A DNA stretch of 64,000 nt from Alviniconcha marisindica (Eukaryota > Mollusca > Gastropoda > Provannidae): positions 189,501 to 253,500 of the forward strand of contig JABMCL010001124.1 of assembly GCA_018857735.1 (NCBI GenBank). Reading direction: 5' to 3'. Both the position numbers and the translations under genes were made by a program. Position 1 is the stretch's first letter, and each line of letters starts with the position of its first letter. Of this stretch, positions 24,584-39,300 are shown piece by piece. The notes under the pieces were generated by a model that worked only from the letters and a program-made list of their open reading frames with translations, made no database searches and was not told the DNA's origin.

Positions 24584-25077
24584 GCCGCAGGACACACACA
24601 CACAGAGTAGCCGCAGGACACACAAACCGGCGGTTGAAAAGATCGTTTATTTTAATCAGGCAATACAAAAAGTGGGTTATATGGAAAACGGCCCCCTTTT
24701 GAAGTTTGTGTGTGTGTGTGTGGGTGGGTGGGTGGGGGGGGGGTGGGGGGGGGGGTTGGAGTGGGAGTGTTGTTGTTTTGTTTTGAAAGTGACCCATTGC
24801 TTTTATACTAAATTAAAAACAAAACAATTTCCTGAGCGACGATGAGCCGCGAGGACGAAAACGCCGACGTCAAGTGTTGCGTCTCGCCTGTTGCACACCG
24901 CAGACTCTTGGGTGTTCGGCACGAACGGAGTGACACGTGCGCTCACGTTGCCCCGCGATTCAGAACTTGAAACAACTATTAGTCAATCCGGCAAAGACCC
25001 AGGGCGCGGCAGTAGACGTCAGGCCAGCTGTTTAGTCCACTTTAAAATCAATCCTTGATTTTAGTATTAGTTAATTA

Positions 25078-25280
25078 AGTTCTGTCGCATGTACCTGTTG
25101 GACAACATGTTTTGGAGGAAGCTGGTTTATACTGGGCATAGGCTACATGTACCACAACTTCCGTTGAACTTGTCCCCCTTTCTTTCTTCAGGTTAGTTAA
25201 TTAAGTTCCATCTCATCAACCAGTTGGGCAACATGTTTAGGAGGAAGCTGGTTTCTTTTGGGCATAGGCTACATGTGGTG
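25078..25280. repeat. Two-copy tandem duplication (~125 bp)
   Basis: Both halves contain TAGTTAATTAAGTTC, AACATGTTT(T/A)GGAGGAAGC and GGGCATAGGCTACATGT. The connecting piece ACCACAACTTCCGTTGAACT recurs at 25552, just before a poly-C run. Confidence 0.88.
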
Positions 25281-25550
25281 GATATTCAAAAACGCGGCGC
25301 TATAAAAAGCTAGTCACTCATGCAGAAGTCATTCTGGTGGTGACAGTGTAGCGATAGGTATATAATCTTCCTTTCCCCCCACCTCCACTGATACCCCCTT
25401 GCCCCCTTCTCCCCGTCCCTAATAAGCCGTACGGTTTCTGTGGACGTTAAACACCATGTTTACTTACTTGCAGAATCACATGCGAGCGCAGTAAGTCTGG
25501 TTGAGAGCTGAGAATAGCGCTATATAAAAGCGATCAACAACAACAACACG
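25270..25550 (+). repeat. tRNA-SINE family copy (3' part) interrupted by a dispersed-repeat fragment
   Basis: GGTGGATATTCAAAAA and AAAAAGCTAGTCACTCATG (25277-25322), then after an insert AGAATCACATGCGAGCGCAG and AGCGCTATATAAAAGCGATC (25485-25545). The same order occurs on the opposite strand at 39528-39760. Within the insert, 25410-25450 matches the dispersed repeat also found at 13390. Confidence 0.75.
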
Positions 25551-26049
25551 TACCACAACTTCCGTTGAACTCTTCCCCCCCCCCCCCCCCCCCTTCTTTC
25601 TTCAGGATAGTGTAGATACCCTCAAATGTTGAGGAACTGACTCTACAACAAACTTTGATTTGTCTACAACTTTGATTTGTGTTTGAACGCTTGTTTTTGT
25701 CTAATATATAAAGTGCTGTAGTAATTTGTTGTTAGTAACTCATGTACTTGCGTATAAGGAATGTCTTGTACGAGTATAACTTTGCTTTCTAGCCCCCAGG
25801 GGCAAAAAGCTTAATAAAACTCTTGAAACCTACACTCTGTGTTTGTATATTCTGGGTGGCTTAATTTAGTTTTAGTTGTTTTTTGTTTGTTTGTTTTTCG
25901 TTGCAGTTTTTGTTTGTTCTGTCATCATGTAAATTTACTTGGACTGACTGTGTGGCCGGATCTGACAGAGCGAGTACCTTCAGAGTGTGTAGTGTGGTTG
26001 AGACCCGGACTGACTCGTTTTGATCTTAAGTTATATTGAGGTTGCCCTT

Positions 26050-26140
26050 CTGTAGCCGTCCACAGAGACCATAATGATTATTAGGGACCGGGAGCCTAGG
26101 ACGGCCACCTCGATTTTTACACAGCTCCTTAGCTTTGAGA
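26050..26140 (-). repeat. Dispersed repeat R1 copy
   Basis: Reverse-orientation copy: CCTAGGACGGCCACCTCGAT and ACACAGCTCCTTAGC, preceded by CCGTCCACAGAGACC. Confidence 0.75.
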
Positions 26141-26261
26141 CGGAGACAGAGACAGGCACCGTGGGTAAGACCCTACGTATGTTACATCATCGTATGCCTA
26201 ATGAAGGGAAGTTATCAGCTTAGGTAGGTAGTGTTGCTTAATGTCCTCAGATGTCAGTTGA

Positions 26262-26400
26262 CATATTACGGACAAGCTGTGACCAATGCCGAAGCATGGT
26301 TCAATATAGCTTTACGTCCACGGAAACCAGAAGGCTCGTTAGGACGGACAGCTCAGGACGGCCACCTCGACTCTCACACAGCTCCTGAACTATGTGTTGT
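26262..26400 (-). repeat. Dispersed repeat R1 copy, longest version
   Basis: Reverse orientation with the full ~140-bp extent: GGACAAGCTGTGACCAATGC through TTTACGTCCACGGAAACC and GGACGGCCACCTCGACTC to CACACAGCTCCTGAAC. The extra end (GGCATTGGTCACA on the other strand) is shared with 28350-28480. Confidence 0.85.
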
Positions 26401-27022
26401 CAGCTTTACTAGCTTGGTGTAAGTGACTTACTGTGTAGTTTTTATCAGCTAGCTTCACTAACACTTCTGCGCGATGCTTACTTTATTGACTTTATCGTTT
26501 GAGTGAGTCATTGCACATTTGTATGGGATACCAAATATTCCTCAGTGTCGTGGCAATTGTATTGTATCTTACGAGTATGGCAGTGTTGACAGCCAGTTCT
26601 CGCAGGTTATGCCACTGTTGACGTCGCGGCCATGTGGCAACCCTATTGACAACTTGGCGGCGTTTGTGACGGAGTGCAGGATTATCCGGGTCAGATTATG
26701 ATCGCGTGGCCTCTTCCCTCTTCAAATATTGTTTTTGGGTGGCGACGCGAACACGCGTGTTAGTCGGGTTCGTGCCAAAGATAGGCTACAGCGGTGCGAG
26801 ATCTAGAGCGGTTGGCAGTGTATTATACATTCACGGTACTGCTACACGTTACTCACAAACCTCGATTATGTTCTTAATTCGATAGAATATCAACGGGGCA
26901 TTAGGAAACAAACCCCATTCATGCTGGAAACAAGCGTTTGTAAAAAGAGGGGTAGCCTAACAATAGAGAAGGATGTAATGCAGTCAGAACTTGTTTAAGC
27001 CGCAAGTTGTTTGTGCTTGTAC

Positions 27023-27171
27023 GGTTTGGGAATAGGTTCTGCCCTCCCTCTCCTTCTTAGGGTGGGTTCCAGTCTTTAAATCTTTTCTCCTTCGTCTCAA
27101 TGAAAACAGACAGCATCACCAAACTCATTCTGATGCTTCTGCAAGCTTCTCACACACAAATTGATGACATG
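27023..27171 (-). pseudogene. Decayed duplicate of an exon of the unknown gene
   Basis: About 149 bases match 32783-32931 at roughly nine in ten positions, same orientation. That source segment holds the acceptor and first half of terminal exon 5 of the neighbouring gene. Here the acceptor AG has become AT (TTTTCATTGAGACG versus TTTTCAGTGAGACG) and the coding frame is disrupted by indels in the CCCACCCTAAG stretch. It looks like a dead copy rather than a functional exon. Confidence 0.85.
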
Positions 27172-27546
27172 ACATGTGTGTATCACGCGTACACACCCCT
27201 TCAATGCCGCCGTGATGTCACTTGAAAACGACAATTACAAAAGTGCGAAATTTGAAATCCTTAGGCGTTTTTGTTTTCTTTTTCGACTGGCATGTGACAG
27301 GATTTTCATCAAAACGCATAGCATTGAAAGCAAATGTGTTATAGGACCGGAAAATCAGTAGACTGTTTGCAGGCGCGTCCGTCCATCTTTCAGACCGAGA
27401 ATTTTACAGGCTGGGGCAGTGAAGGGGTTAACTTGGTGTTTATTATTTTGTGTGTGCGGCCGCGTGCGCGCCTCTCGTGCGTGTGTCTCGACGCTTACAA
27501 GGTAATCATACATGACTTCAGTGTCACCGTTTTGTTGTCGGTGTGT

Positions 27547-27660
<114 letters not shown>

Positions 27661-28349
27661 ATATGAATTTTCTTATAAGTTAGTTTTGAATACGATTTTT
27701 TCCCCTTCTGGATCGGTGAACTGTTTGATCATATGACCGTCGCAGGCTGAATACAGTGTGCAGTGGTTCTTTATTTTCCAGATAAATGATTCTGAGCAGG
27801 CTGAATGAAGCAAGGTACATATGATTATTTTATACTTGTACTTACTCAAGTTACTGTACCGATGTCATGCTGGCGACCGTAGAACACTTGTAGGCTACGC
27901 CAGACAAACCGAATGTGAACCTCTGGTCTAAAAATACCTTCTGCGGTGGGTACGGACTCAGTAGTTTTGACAGCTGAAGTCGTGTGCATTTTCTTGGGAA
28001 AATTTTGAGCTTGAGCCTAGCCGGTTTTTGATGGCTGTCTGCAGACACATCAGTAATGTGGAAAAATATTCAAATAGGGCACGTCTTTCAAAGAACAATG
28101 TTCCTCACTGACTTTAGCTCTTGCAAACTTCTTCAACGGCTCGACTCGAACTTGCATGTTTTCGTTGAGGTCTGCAAAGCACAAAGGAGTAGCGGTTGTG
28201 GTGGAGATGGAGGTGGATGGAGCAGGTGTGCGGATATCACGATGCTGAAGATGTTTCTTGAAGGTGCGCATCCATGTGTACACCAACCCACTCACATGTG
28301 CACACCCACTCACTCATACAAATGTGCATTCCCACACTTACTGATCCAT

Positions 28350-28480
28350 CCAGAGTTCAGGAGCTGTGTGAAAGTCGAGGTTGCCGTCCTAGGCTTCCCG
28401 TCCTAATGAGCCATACGGTTTCTGTGGACGTAAAGCAACATTGAACCGTGCTTTGGCATTGGTCACAATTGGTCAACCGA
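28350..28480 (+). repeat. Dispersed repeat R1 copy, long version
   Basis: TTCAGGAGCTGTGTGAAAGT, GTTTCTGTGGACGTAAAGCA and TGCTTTGGCATTGGTCACAA, colinear with the reverse copy at 26262-26400. Confidence 0.85.
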
Positions 28481-28728
28481 CATCCGAGGGTATGAAGCTC
28501 TACTTCATCATTACAGATCCACCCACTCTCCCATACGCATGCGCACACCTACTCACATATTCACCCACACCCACTCATACATACCCAGTAATATGTGCAC
28601 ACCCACTCATGTGTTCATTCACCCACCCACAATGTGTACATCCACTCATGCACAATGTGTGTACCAACCACTCATACACCCACTTATGCACAAACACAGG
28701 AGTCGGACAGTGATGAAATAAATTCAGT

Positions 28729-28738
28729 TTTATTTATT
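28729..28738 (-). terminator. Polyadenylation signals for the unknown gene (longest form)
   Basis: Two overlapping minus-strand AATAAA motifs (plus strand TTTATTTATT) 1.2 kb beyond the stop at 29963. Confidence 0.6.
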
Positions 28739-29962
28739 GCGCTTGTAAAGGGCATGTCCAAGTAAAGCAAAAACATTAAATCATACCAATAGACAGAGGT
28801 AAAAATAGTGTAAACATACTGGGGGGAAAAAGTCTGCAAGATATCTGAATAAACAAGCAATAAAAGCAGGCATATTCTGAGCTAATCAACAAAATAATAC
28901 TGTTCAAAGCCAAGTGACACATGTTATTAAAAACTGTCTTGGAATACTTCAGATTTTTAGTTTTATCACAGTTGAATATACATATTATGAGACTTCATTG
29001 AAAACCACCATAACGGTCTTTAATTTTTTATCACAAACACGCAGTCCCAAAATGTACATAGGTAAAGGACAGAAACAACAGAATCAGGTTCAGTTATATA
29101 AAATCTTAAGCACAAAAGAAAAATCTGTTTACATATATCAAAAATGTATCACAGGCACACACACAAAAGCTGAGGAGAAGGGGGCTGGTTTAGACAACAA
29201 CAACACAACCACAAACCTTGAACTGAGCTCAAAGCAACACAGACTGGGCAATACAGTTACAATATTCTCTAAAGAGGACACTGAATGAGGTTTACAGGAG
29301 ACCTTTACAGCTGACACACAAACAACAAATGGACCCAAATCCCACCATGATGTGCAGTAACATTATCACAGACTGCAAAGCAACAGAGACTGAAACAGAA
29401 ACACAATAACAAATAAACCAGACCCCTGCCCCCAAGAGGGAAGCACAAAACAGTCCAGTTCACTGACACATGGAGTCAAGAATACATAGAGCATCAGCAA
29501 TGTTTTCAGTTAAATAGCATGATTCACTGCTATCCAAAAGAAATGTGACCTTCAGAGTTCAGTCCTTACTTTTCAGTCAACAATTATAAAAAAAACTAAC
29601 TGATTCCACAACACCATCCCTGAAATTCTCTCTTTACATATATATTTGTTTTCACTTCTTGAGAAAAGAATGTCGTCCATTCTTCACTTAATGCAACCAC
29701 ATCTCTTCACAAAAGCTTTTGAACTTTGTACTGTCACATTTTTTTGGAAACTCAGTGCATCTCAACAGTGTACATAAAATGCAAAGATACAGTCTGGCCG
29801 TGTCTGTGCTGATATTATGCATGAGGATAGTGGAAAAACAGTTAATTATAAATATATCTAGGAACCAACAGGTAATACTGGTGACGGCTATGCTTTGGTC
29901 AGGAATGCACAGTCATGTGGCTTTTTTTGCTTCTCTCAACAGAAGCAAAAATGCTGCAGAAC

Positions 29963-30173
29963 TTATTTGCTCATGAATGCTGGATCAGCTGGCACAAACT
30001 CGTGGCGGGGCACTACACGACCTCGACCTTCAAACATTGCGGTGGGCAAGCTCTTTTCACGGAAGTTCAGTTCTCGGCGCAGATCTCGCCAGGAGCTGCC
30101 TAGGAGGGGTCCTTCACAACTGTAGTCGTAGGAACGTCGGTTGCGCTCTGTTCCCGTCCATGTGTGTACACTC
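29963..30173 (-). CDS. Unknown gene terminal exon 6 (69 codons + stop)
   Basis: Acceptor TTTGTCAG, then SVHTWTGTERNRRSYDYSCE, GSSWRDLRRELNFREKSLP, TAMFEGRGRVVPRHEF and PADPAFMSK before TAA. Arg-rich and without hydrophobic segments. It is followed by about 1.2 kb of A-rich 3' UTR-like sequence to AATAAA motifs at 28729-28738. Confidence 0.75.
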
Positions 30174-32081
30174 CTGACAAAGCAAAGGTCACCAGTCAGT
30201 GAGGAGTTCTAGCCCTTTACATTTATCATCTTAACCTTTAAACCATATCAGCACAGCACACCATCAACTATCTGGATTAGATGCCACGACACACTGGATG
30301 CATTAACCAGCACACAACACTCTGAAATTCATTGCAACATTGCCATGCAGTATTTCCAGCATCAACCGTGCAGAGGTGAATTTCAAATGGGAGACAACCC
30401 CTCCTCCCCTAAAAAAAACCCACAGAGATGCTTCTGTTCAGGTACAAGATGACAGAAATATATTGACAATCACACATCAAAGCAAAGCAAATTAGCAGGA
30501 TATTTTGCAGATATTCCACATCTGTATCTGTTCCATACATGATTTTTTTTTTTTTTTAATCAAAGAACTTTGCCTGATTAAGAGAACATCCATATTAGGT
30601 ATTGACAACAAACAACACATTTTTGAACAAACTAAACCCTCCTGCATGCTAACCTGTAATAATACTATGGACAATACCATGCACAGCATGACTGGGCAAT
30701 TCTGGGCATCATGATTTGTGCTAACCATCTGAAGAAAAACACACGAACAAAGGAACAGTTGGAAAAAAACATAAATTTCTACACTTTCAAATGAGGTTTC
30801 CTCCTAGGAAGCTGACTGCGAGGGACTCTGAATTTTTTTTCTTTGGGGTGGATGAGTGGATATACGTTATCATCCGGCAGATTCTGAGCGTTGCGATGCT
30901 TAGAAAAGATGGCATGACCAGTGCTGAAAATAAACCAAAACAGGAATTTGAAGATTGGTTACACATGTTGTTAAAGTAAACCAAACTACAGGCTTTGAAA
31001 GGTGTTCACATTTCTTGTTAAAGCAAATACACAGGGGTTTGAAGGTTGGTCTCATATGTTGTTAACGTAAACCAAAACACGGGCTTTGAAGGATGTTCAC
31101 ATATGATGCTTAATGTTACAAAAAAACTATCGCAACATCTCTGCATGTTAAACGGGCTATGACAGTCTTTTGTCACAGATTTGTGTGGTTCAAGATCCCA
31201 GTCATTTGCCGAAATATTCTGCATGCGCGCATGTATAAAACATGATGATTTCTAAAAAGTATGAATATGACCCCCCCCCCCCCCCCCACAAAAAAAATCA
31301 AATCAAAACAAATCAAGAACACACACACACACACACACAAAGATTCAATCAAATCTCTGGAATATAAATGGAAATGTGTACAATGGAACTAGCAAAGCAT
31401 TTGTGATACACAAGACTGGTTCTGCTCCTTGGGCAGCCAGCTTCTTGGGGCAGATAACCATGGTGTATGTGGTGGGGTAGGGTTAAGGTATATAGCTAAC
31501 AGATTTAAGTGTTTGAGGTTCACAATGTTGCAGAGGACAAAAGGTATTACGTTACTAGCTTTTTTACTGTGTTGCCAGGAGTGACAAAGCTCCATCTACT
31601 GATGTCAGGACCGACAAAAGTGTGGCAGCACTGGTGTGTTTGGCAATATATTGACTAAACAGTGCTGACAAGGTAATACCAAGCACTTTACGTGAGCTGT
31701 TGTATGAAGAATATTAAACACAAATCCCTTCCAATGTAATCTGTATCGCAGCATACCATATTTCAAGACAGCACAAGCCCAGAAAGAAAAAAAGAAAAGA
31801 AAAAACACAGCACCCATTAACAAGCAAAAGGCTCCATCAATGAGAAATAATACTGATATGGTAGCAAAGAAGGGTCAGAAAAGGTAGGTAGGATCACAGC
31901 AGACATTATTCTCAAGTCATCTTTTAGATTCATGGGTCTGTGGGTCTGCTCTCACAACAGACCCCTTTGATTTTCATAACCAAAGTCATCACCTATTTGA
32001 ACTAATTATAATTAATCAATCAGAAGCCAAAATGAGACAAAATTGTTTTAGTGTAATATAAAACTTGGTGTTTGCGTGTGC

Positions 32082-32128
<47 letters not shown>

Positions 32129-32273
32129 TGCATATGTGCACGTGTGCATGCGTGGGTGTGCAGAGAAAGTAATAAAAAATAATACAACCAAATGACAGGG
32201 CAGTGCATACACATCCACACACAAGGTTCAAAAGTACCATGCTAGAGAAACAATATCATGTTCACTCACACAC

Positions 32274-32321
<48 letters not shown>

Positions 32322-32491
32322 ACACCCATATCATCAATATCATCAATCATAGGCACAGTATAAAACGCAAGATCATCCACAAAGTTTTGATTGCAGAATT
32401 TTCCAGCTTCTTTCACTTCTCAAAGGATCAAATTAAAGGAAAAAGAGATGTTGGATTTCCAACTTAGGTCCTGTTTTTAAAGATTTGAAAT

Positions 32492-32549
<58 letters not shown>

Positions 32550-33359
32550 CAGAGAGAGACAGAGAGAAAGTGTAGGTCCTATTTTTAAAGGTCAGAAATC
32601 ACAGAGAGAGAGAGAGCCCATTACATCAGTTACAACAGCTATAACAAAACTCGGCACACCAAATTAGCACAGTGGAACCACACTCTCAAAGTGGGTATTA
32701 GTATACATGTGTCAGTAGAATTCATAAGGATGGAGGATGCTATAGACACGGTCTCGTTTCAGATTGCGCACGGATGGGGGAGGAGGTTTGGGAATAGGTT
32801 CTGCCGGCCTCTCCTTCTTAGGGGGGTTCCAGTTTTTAAACCTTTTCTCTTCCGTCTCACTGAAAACAGACAGCATCACCAAACTCATCCTGATGCTTCT
32901 GCAAGCTTCTCACACAAAAATTGATGACATGAGGAGAAGAGAATGAAATTCAGTGAAATTAAGGCTGCACTCACAAAAAGCTGGATAGTTGCTGTCATGC
33001 TTAGGATCTTTAGCAGTATTATGCATTTTGTCATTATCACTCAGAGTAAGACTTTAGGGGTCAAAACATATAGTCTGAAAAGTGAATGCCAACCACAGTT
33101 GTCTACTAGACACCCTCATGAACTTTCTCGCTCACTGCCAATGATTGTAACAGTTGTGTAAGGCTGCCCAACAACTTGCTGTGCTAGGAGGCTGTTGAGT
33201 CACATTGCCCAAGGACAAACTGGGCACAGGCAAAGGTGGGACAAAAGTACACCAGACATTCATTTTCGGTGTACAAAAGCTCACCACAAAGGTCAACAAA
33301 AAATCACCAGCACAAAGACAGTACGTCACCCATCCTTACTAACATTATCTGTACAAGTG

Positions 33360-33398
<39 letters not shown>

Positions 33399-36300
33399 AT
33401 GTGCATGCATGTGTGCGTTTGTGTATGAAGGATGCATGGAAGTGTTAAGTCAGTTAAACTTTACGTTTACATGTTACATGTTTTATTGTCAACACTACTA
33501 CCGGTGATTACTATCTGCTTCATAGCCATGTCTAGGTCTGTTCAAACAAACATGTATGCCAGTATGATGACACCTGAAACCTCCATGCCAATGATTAGCC
33601 TTTGTCCATCTTTTCACTTTTGAGCTTACATCCAGTAAGCGTATGTCTGGTAAGCTTTCATTAGGACCCTCGGCACAGCCGCACACAAACAATTTAGACA
33701 ACCGCAAAACCACTTCCTGGTAAAGCCTGGCATAGTTATTAAAGTTAAAAGCAGCTGGCTACTTTCAATATTAACATCATTATTGGCAAGAACTGAGTGA
33801 ACAACTGTTACTGTGATCTTGAGAATATTCAATACACTCAAACCACCTAGAAGTAGAACAGTAACGGTGTAAGTTTGCACCGCAAACCCCAATATGCAAG
33901 AAAAATTGTACTCATTCACAGCTCCGTAGCTTCTGAAGCTTTGGAAAGCTGCATGTGAAACTCCCCATTCACTGTTTTTGACACATGGTATTTGTCAAGG
34001 GCAATGTTCATTCTTCTGTAAACCCGATTGACATCGGAGCTATAGTCAGAGTTATCACTTCCTGGGTAAATGGTGGCGAATGCCTCTTCAACATGTGGGT
34101 TGAGATGCTGGCGGTTTTGATAGCGATTGCAATATCCTTCCTGGTTGACTCGGAACATGGGCAGGGGTGGGGGCCTGCAGAGGGAAGCCACATGCACTAT
34201 ACATTAGACAGTGCCCTTGTGAAACAAAGCCACAACTGTAACTCTAACACTGCATGTTATATCTTGTGCATTTGCCCATGCAAAGGTAGACCAATGCTAA
34301 CATTATACCTTATACATGTGTAGAGTACCACTGTTAGAAAAATCAAGATGAACACTGACACAGTGCATTTGTTTTCTCCTTGTCTGACCGATCCAATACT
34401 AACTACATTGCATTGTATCCCTGACAGACTGTCAGACAAAACCAAACCAGTACTGACACAGTGCATTTTTATTTTCCCCTGTTCGACCAGATCCAGTTAA
34501 TAACTTTTTATACTGCATACTATTCCTGACAGACAAAATCAGGCTAACACTGACACAGTGCACATTTACAGTTTCCCCAGTTAGGATCCAATACTAACAT
34601 TGTACATTGAATAGTGTGCCTGACATTCCTGCAATGACACAATGCATTACATTTTCCCCTTTTGACTGAGATCTAGTACCAGCATTGCAAGTTGCACAGT
34701 ATCCATGACCAACAAAACCAGAGCAGCACTGACCCAGTGCATTACAGGTTCCCCTCTTGGACCAGATCCAATAGTGAATACTAACCTTAGGCTTTGCATA
34801 GTATTCCTGACAGACAAGTCCAGGCCAACACTGCATTACATATATATTTCCCCCCAAAAAAGTGTCAGGTCAGATCTATTACTAACATTGTACATTGCCT
34901 AGCATCCTTGCTACTAACCAAAACCAGATCAACACTGACATGCTGTGTGACACTCCCCCTGTTAGAATGAAGCCAGAACAAAACAAGCACTCTTGCCTAT
35001 TGCATGGCCATTAGTACACCATAGCAAACATTGTTCTTAAAGTCTAGAGGGACAGATAAGGCGATAACTTGGATCAGATAATCACAGATGATTCTCAAGT
35101 GAATGAAATGATTTTGATTGCATCAACACCGCCTCTGTTACAATATGGCTAATTAACATAGCTCACAGACCATTGTCTGCTTGTACTGTGATGCAGATAA
35201 TCAAGTGACATTATTAACAATATTCATAATCAACTTTGTTCTGCATTTTGTTCTAAGGAATTTATCACCTGGGTTGGGGGAGGTGATTTACTATCCTTGC
35301 TCACATTAACGGAAGAAACAAAAAACACAATGCAGGGAAAAGGAACATAAAAATGGCACAGTACATAATGCTAAAAGTCACTTCACAACAATATGTCCTC
35401 ACATGCAGAAAAAAAGTTAATTGTTGTTGAAATTATCCATTCACATACAGTCACCTACAATGTGCTGACGAAAACTAAATCATACATTTTCAACAGTTGT
35501 TGAATGGTATACTTGCCTATCCACTTACTTTTAGATTTTGTTGGGTTAGTTTTGAGGTGGGGAGTACATAACAAAACAAAAAAATATATGTGGTGTATGT
35601 AACACAAAAGCAATACAACAATTAATTGACACTGGTATTGTAACAAGAACACAGTTTACAAGACATGGCTAGAAAAATGTGGAGACATAAACTTTTTGTT
35701 TCCTTGTTAATGTTATGCTTTCTCTGCTTTTTTTTATATAGTTTATTTTATTTTATAATTACTGTGAATAGTTAATGAATGAAATGGACCCAGTAGATAA
35801 CAAATCAAAACAGTTCAAACAAGGGAGGTGACTTCATATTCTCCACATTTTTCTTGGGCATGCTGAAGATAACACAAAGCAGGATAGACCGCACAGTAAC
35901 CAACAACACCAATTCACACAGATAGGCAACACTAAGCTACAATGTCAATACAGAAGCAGTCACAAGGCTTTCTTTTGCGTTTTGCTTTTCCAAGGTTACA
36001 TTAATCAAATTCTTCTCTCACATTTGGGACAGCCCTTCATCTCTTTTACACTACACCAGGTGGTAGCTTCTCTGACATCTAGGACAGCCCTTGATCTCTT
36101 TTACACTATGCCCGGCGGTAAGTGAAGGAGCCCGGGTACATGATCTTATAGATTGGATTGACATGGAGAAGGTTTCCCCCCATGGCTGCCTCCAAGCGAA
36201 AGTTAAAATTGGGGTCGTGCACCACTCTCTTGAAAATCACCCCAGTCTCATATGATGGAACCGCTCTTCTCGGACTGGCTGTTTGTGATCTGGCAATGGA

Positions 36301-39300
36301 GAAAATATCACACCTACATTACTGGTCTGCGCGCGCTCCACTCCTCGGTGTAAAGTAGGTAAGTATGATATTAAAGCAAGGGTTGGCCCAAGAATTTCTT
36401 TGCACTAGTAAAAGTAACCTTGGTTCACTATCAACACTGAAAGGGGAAGCAAATCAAAGACACAAGTTTGCCTGAAAACACAGACAATGCATGAATATTT
36501 TCACCTGCAAGTTTTGTTTGGTTGTTCTCTCAGTATATACACAAAGAAAGTACCTTTTTGCTTTGAATTTGAGCTCCTTGGGGCACAGCCATGCTGGTTC
36601 ACTCTTCACCAATGAACAGCATAAAAAGGCTTGTATGTGATATTGCTTAAACTTTTGCCACATATGCCTGCCTTATCATGAAATCAGTGATATACTGATA
36701 ATGATACAGACTGCTGGGCACAAAATGGCAGCATCATGGTTGAATGACAGTTTTTCACAAACAGTTCAAGAAATTTAGTGAAAAACTGCTCTGTGTATAT
36801 ATTTTCCTCCATACCTGTCAATAGGGCCCATGGGCTTCTTTGGTTTGGTTCCCCCTTTAGCTACTTTCCATTTCTTTCTGCAGACCATATTTTGATGCTC
36901 TGCAGTGAAACTGACAGCTGGCTTACTGTGTATGTTTTGGCAAGGATCTTTACTTATCAGTCAAAGAATCAATAATCATTATCTTGAACATGCAGCGGCT
37001 GCACTTTGAACCTCTGCAAACATTTACACAAACATCTACAAAGACAACAGATAAGGCATGTTCAACCATAAACACACCCACATTTTAAATGACCGATAAA
37101 ATGTATAGTCAGCCACAGTCAAAAAAGACCATAGCAATTAGCATAGAACCCTACACAAGGTTACATTACTCAGATATTGCCACAACTGACTCGCACAGAT
37201 ATTGCCACAACTGACTCACACAGAATGTTGTCATGGACATTTTTTTTAAATTATCTTCTGTACATTTACTGTTAAATCAATTAGAATGTTCAAAGTTTGT
37301 TTAACAGAGCTTACTTTAGTGACTAACACAGAATTCATGAAAAACTGTACGTTCTTAAGATTGGCCAACCCTTATTTTAACTCACAATTTACTCAGTTTG
37401 ATTACCCTTCACATGGATTAACTTTGCCATGAAATGTTTTAAATTTAATGTGAAATAGACAGAGATATATAAAATACATAATTAGAGAGAGTGTTAATCA
37501 ACTTAATGACAAAGTGAGGATAATTAAAAGCTTGTGAATCCATAAAAATAAAAATAAATCATCTTTACAGCTATACATGTTCAATTCATATTTTTGTTCT
37601 CCAGAACCATGGCTATATTTAAAACCTAAGGTCAGTCATTCTGCTGACACTAATGATTATCGCAAAAAAGAAGCATAAATGCAAGCCGGACAACGAGACA
37701 GTGAGAGCTTTATTTGGCATGATCTTGCAACAAATGCTATGCTCCTATTATTTGAGGGAAAAAAAACCAAGTTATGTAGCAAAGGTCTGTTAGATATATA
37801 CATTACCTACTAAACAAAATCTGACTGGATGAGACCTGAACACGTTTTTATGACACATACACCGATGCAGCTGAATGCAAATAATGTCACAGAATCAGGT
37901 GACTTTCACTTTGGGCTGGCACTTGCAAGCAGCATTACACTTAGGTAATACAAATATCGCAGAAGCCCTAAATGAGGAAAGCATCATCATTAAAGGGTCC
38001 TACTGATAGCAATGGAATAAAAATACACTCACATGTTTTTCAGCTGATCTGATTCTATGGTCAAGTTTGAAAAAAAGGGAAGAAAAAAGAAAAAGAAAAA
38101 AGAAAAAAGAAAAAACAAAAAAAAAAAAACGTAGTTTGAAATTCACAAAAACATAGCCCTATAAACTCCCAATGTGTGTCTGTGACATCATGAACAAGCC
38201 CAGCATGTGTGTCAGAAGTGCATATATACTACACAATGAGCCAACCATGCATACTAATTATTATATTCTTTTCTTTTTAAATTTAAAATTATTTTTTATA
38301 AGCAGGGAAACAACATGGTGGTGTCCTGAGGAGATCAACTTTAAAGCAAAAAAGCACCTTGATAGAACCACCATGTAATTATCATGCCTGCAAAAGGGAA
38401 TTTCATACTTCCATATTGTCTACATTTCCAGGCTGACTTGTATCTTTGCTTGGGGTCTCCTCCGACTACATGTGGCAACAGTAGGATAGACAAATTTATC
38501 AAAAAGAAGAGAACCTATTCTACTTTTCAATGCTTTTGCATACACAAGTTAAGTGATACACTTGCAGTTAAAAGGTTGACAGTTAAATTAACTTGTTTAT
38601 ACCTCAATTATGTTTTAATTCTGATCACAATATCAATGACATATGCATGAAATTTTAGGTCCATACATTCTTTTTAAATATACATGTATTAGTTTTTTGT
38701 TGTTGTTCCTTTTTATGATGGGTGGGCATTGGAGTAAGGTGGATGTGGAAAACACTACTGGTCTCTTCTAAGACAACAGATTAAAAATGACTGATCATGA
38801 TACAAATATTAGCGTTTTAATTTCTTTAAACTACATTGTTAGCATGTATGAAAATCTGTAACTAATTTTTACTGTTTATATCAAATCATTTCATTGACTA
38901 TCATAATCATTAAAAAAAAAAAAAATTGCAAGATTTAAACACAGGTGCACAAGAAGTCAAATGGTGTAACTCATACCAGTTCAGCCAAGCGTTTGTTTGG
39001 TGTGGCTATGCAACACTTGCTTACACTGTTATGATCAAATCTTGCTGAGTCACCCACCTGATCTGATGGAATTGGCCTGGGTCTGTGACCAGCACAGATT
39101 CCTTTTTTTGTTTGTTGGATGAAAATTCCAATTTGTCCCCCATCCCCTGGAAGAAAAATAATAACATAATAATAATAATAATAGATTATTCATGGTGCCA
39201 CATCTCATAGGGGTTTACAAAGGCCTACAGATGTGCACAAAACTTAGAGATAAAAATGAACATCATGATGAGACATTAAAATGCAAACCTCTGGCTGCCA

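Noticed and set aside
24842..24970. 42-codon ATG frame in GC-rich DNA upstream of FLII
   Set aside because: No similarity, no clear splice donor and short; chance is likely in a GC-rich promoter-like region.
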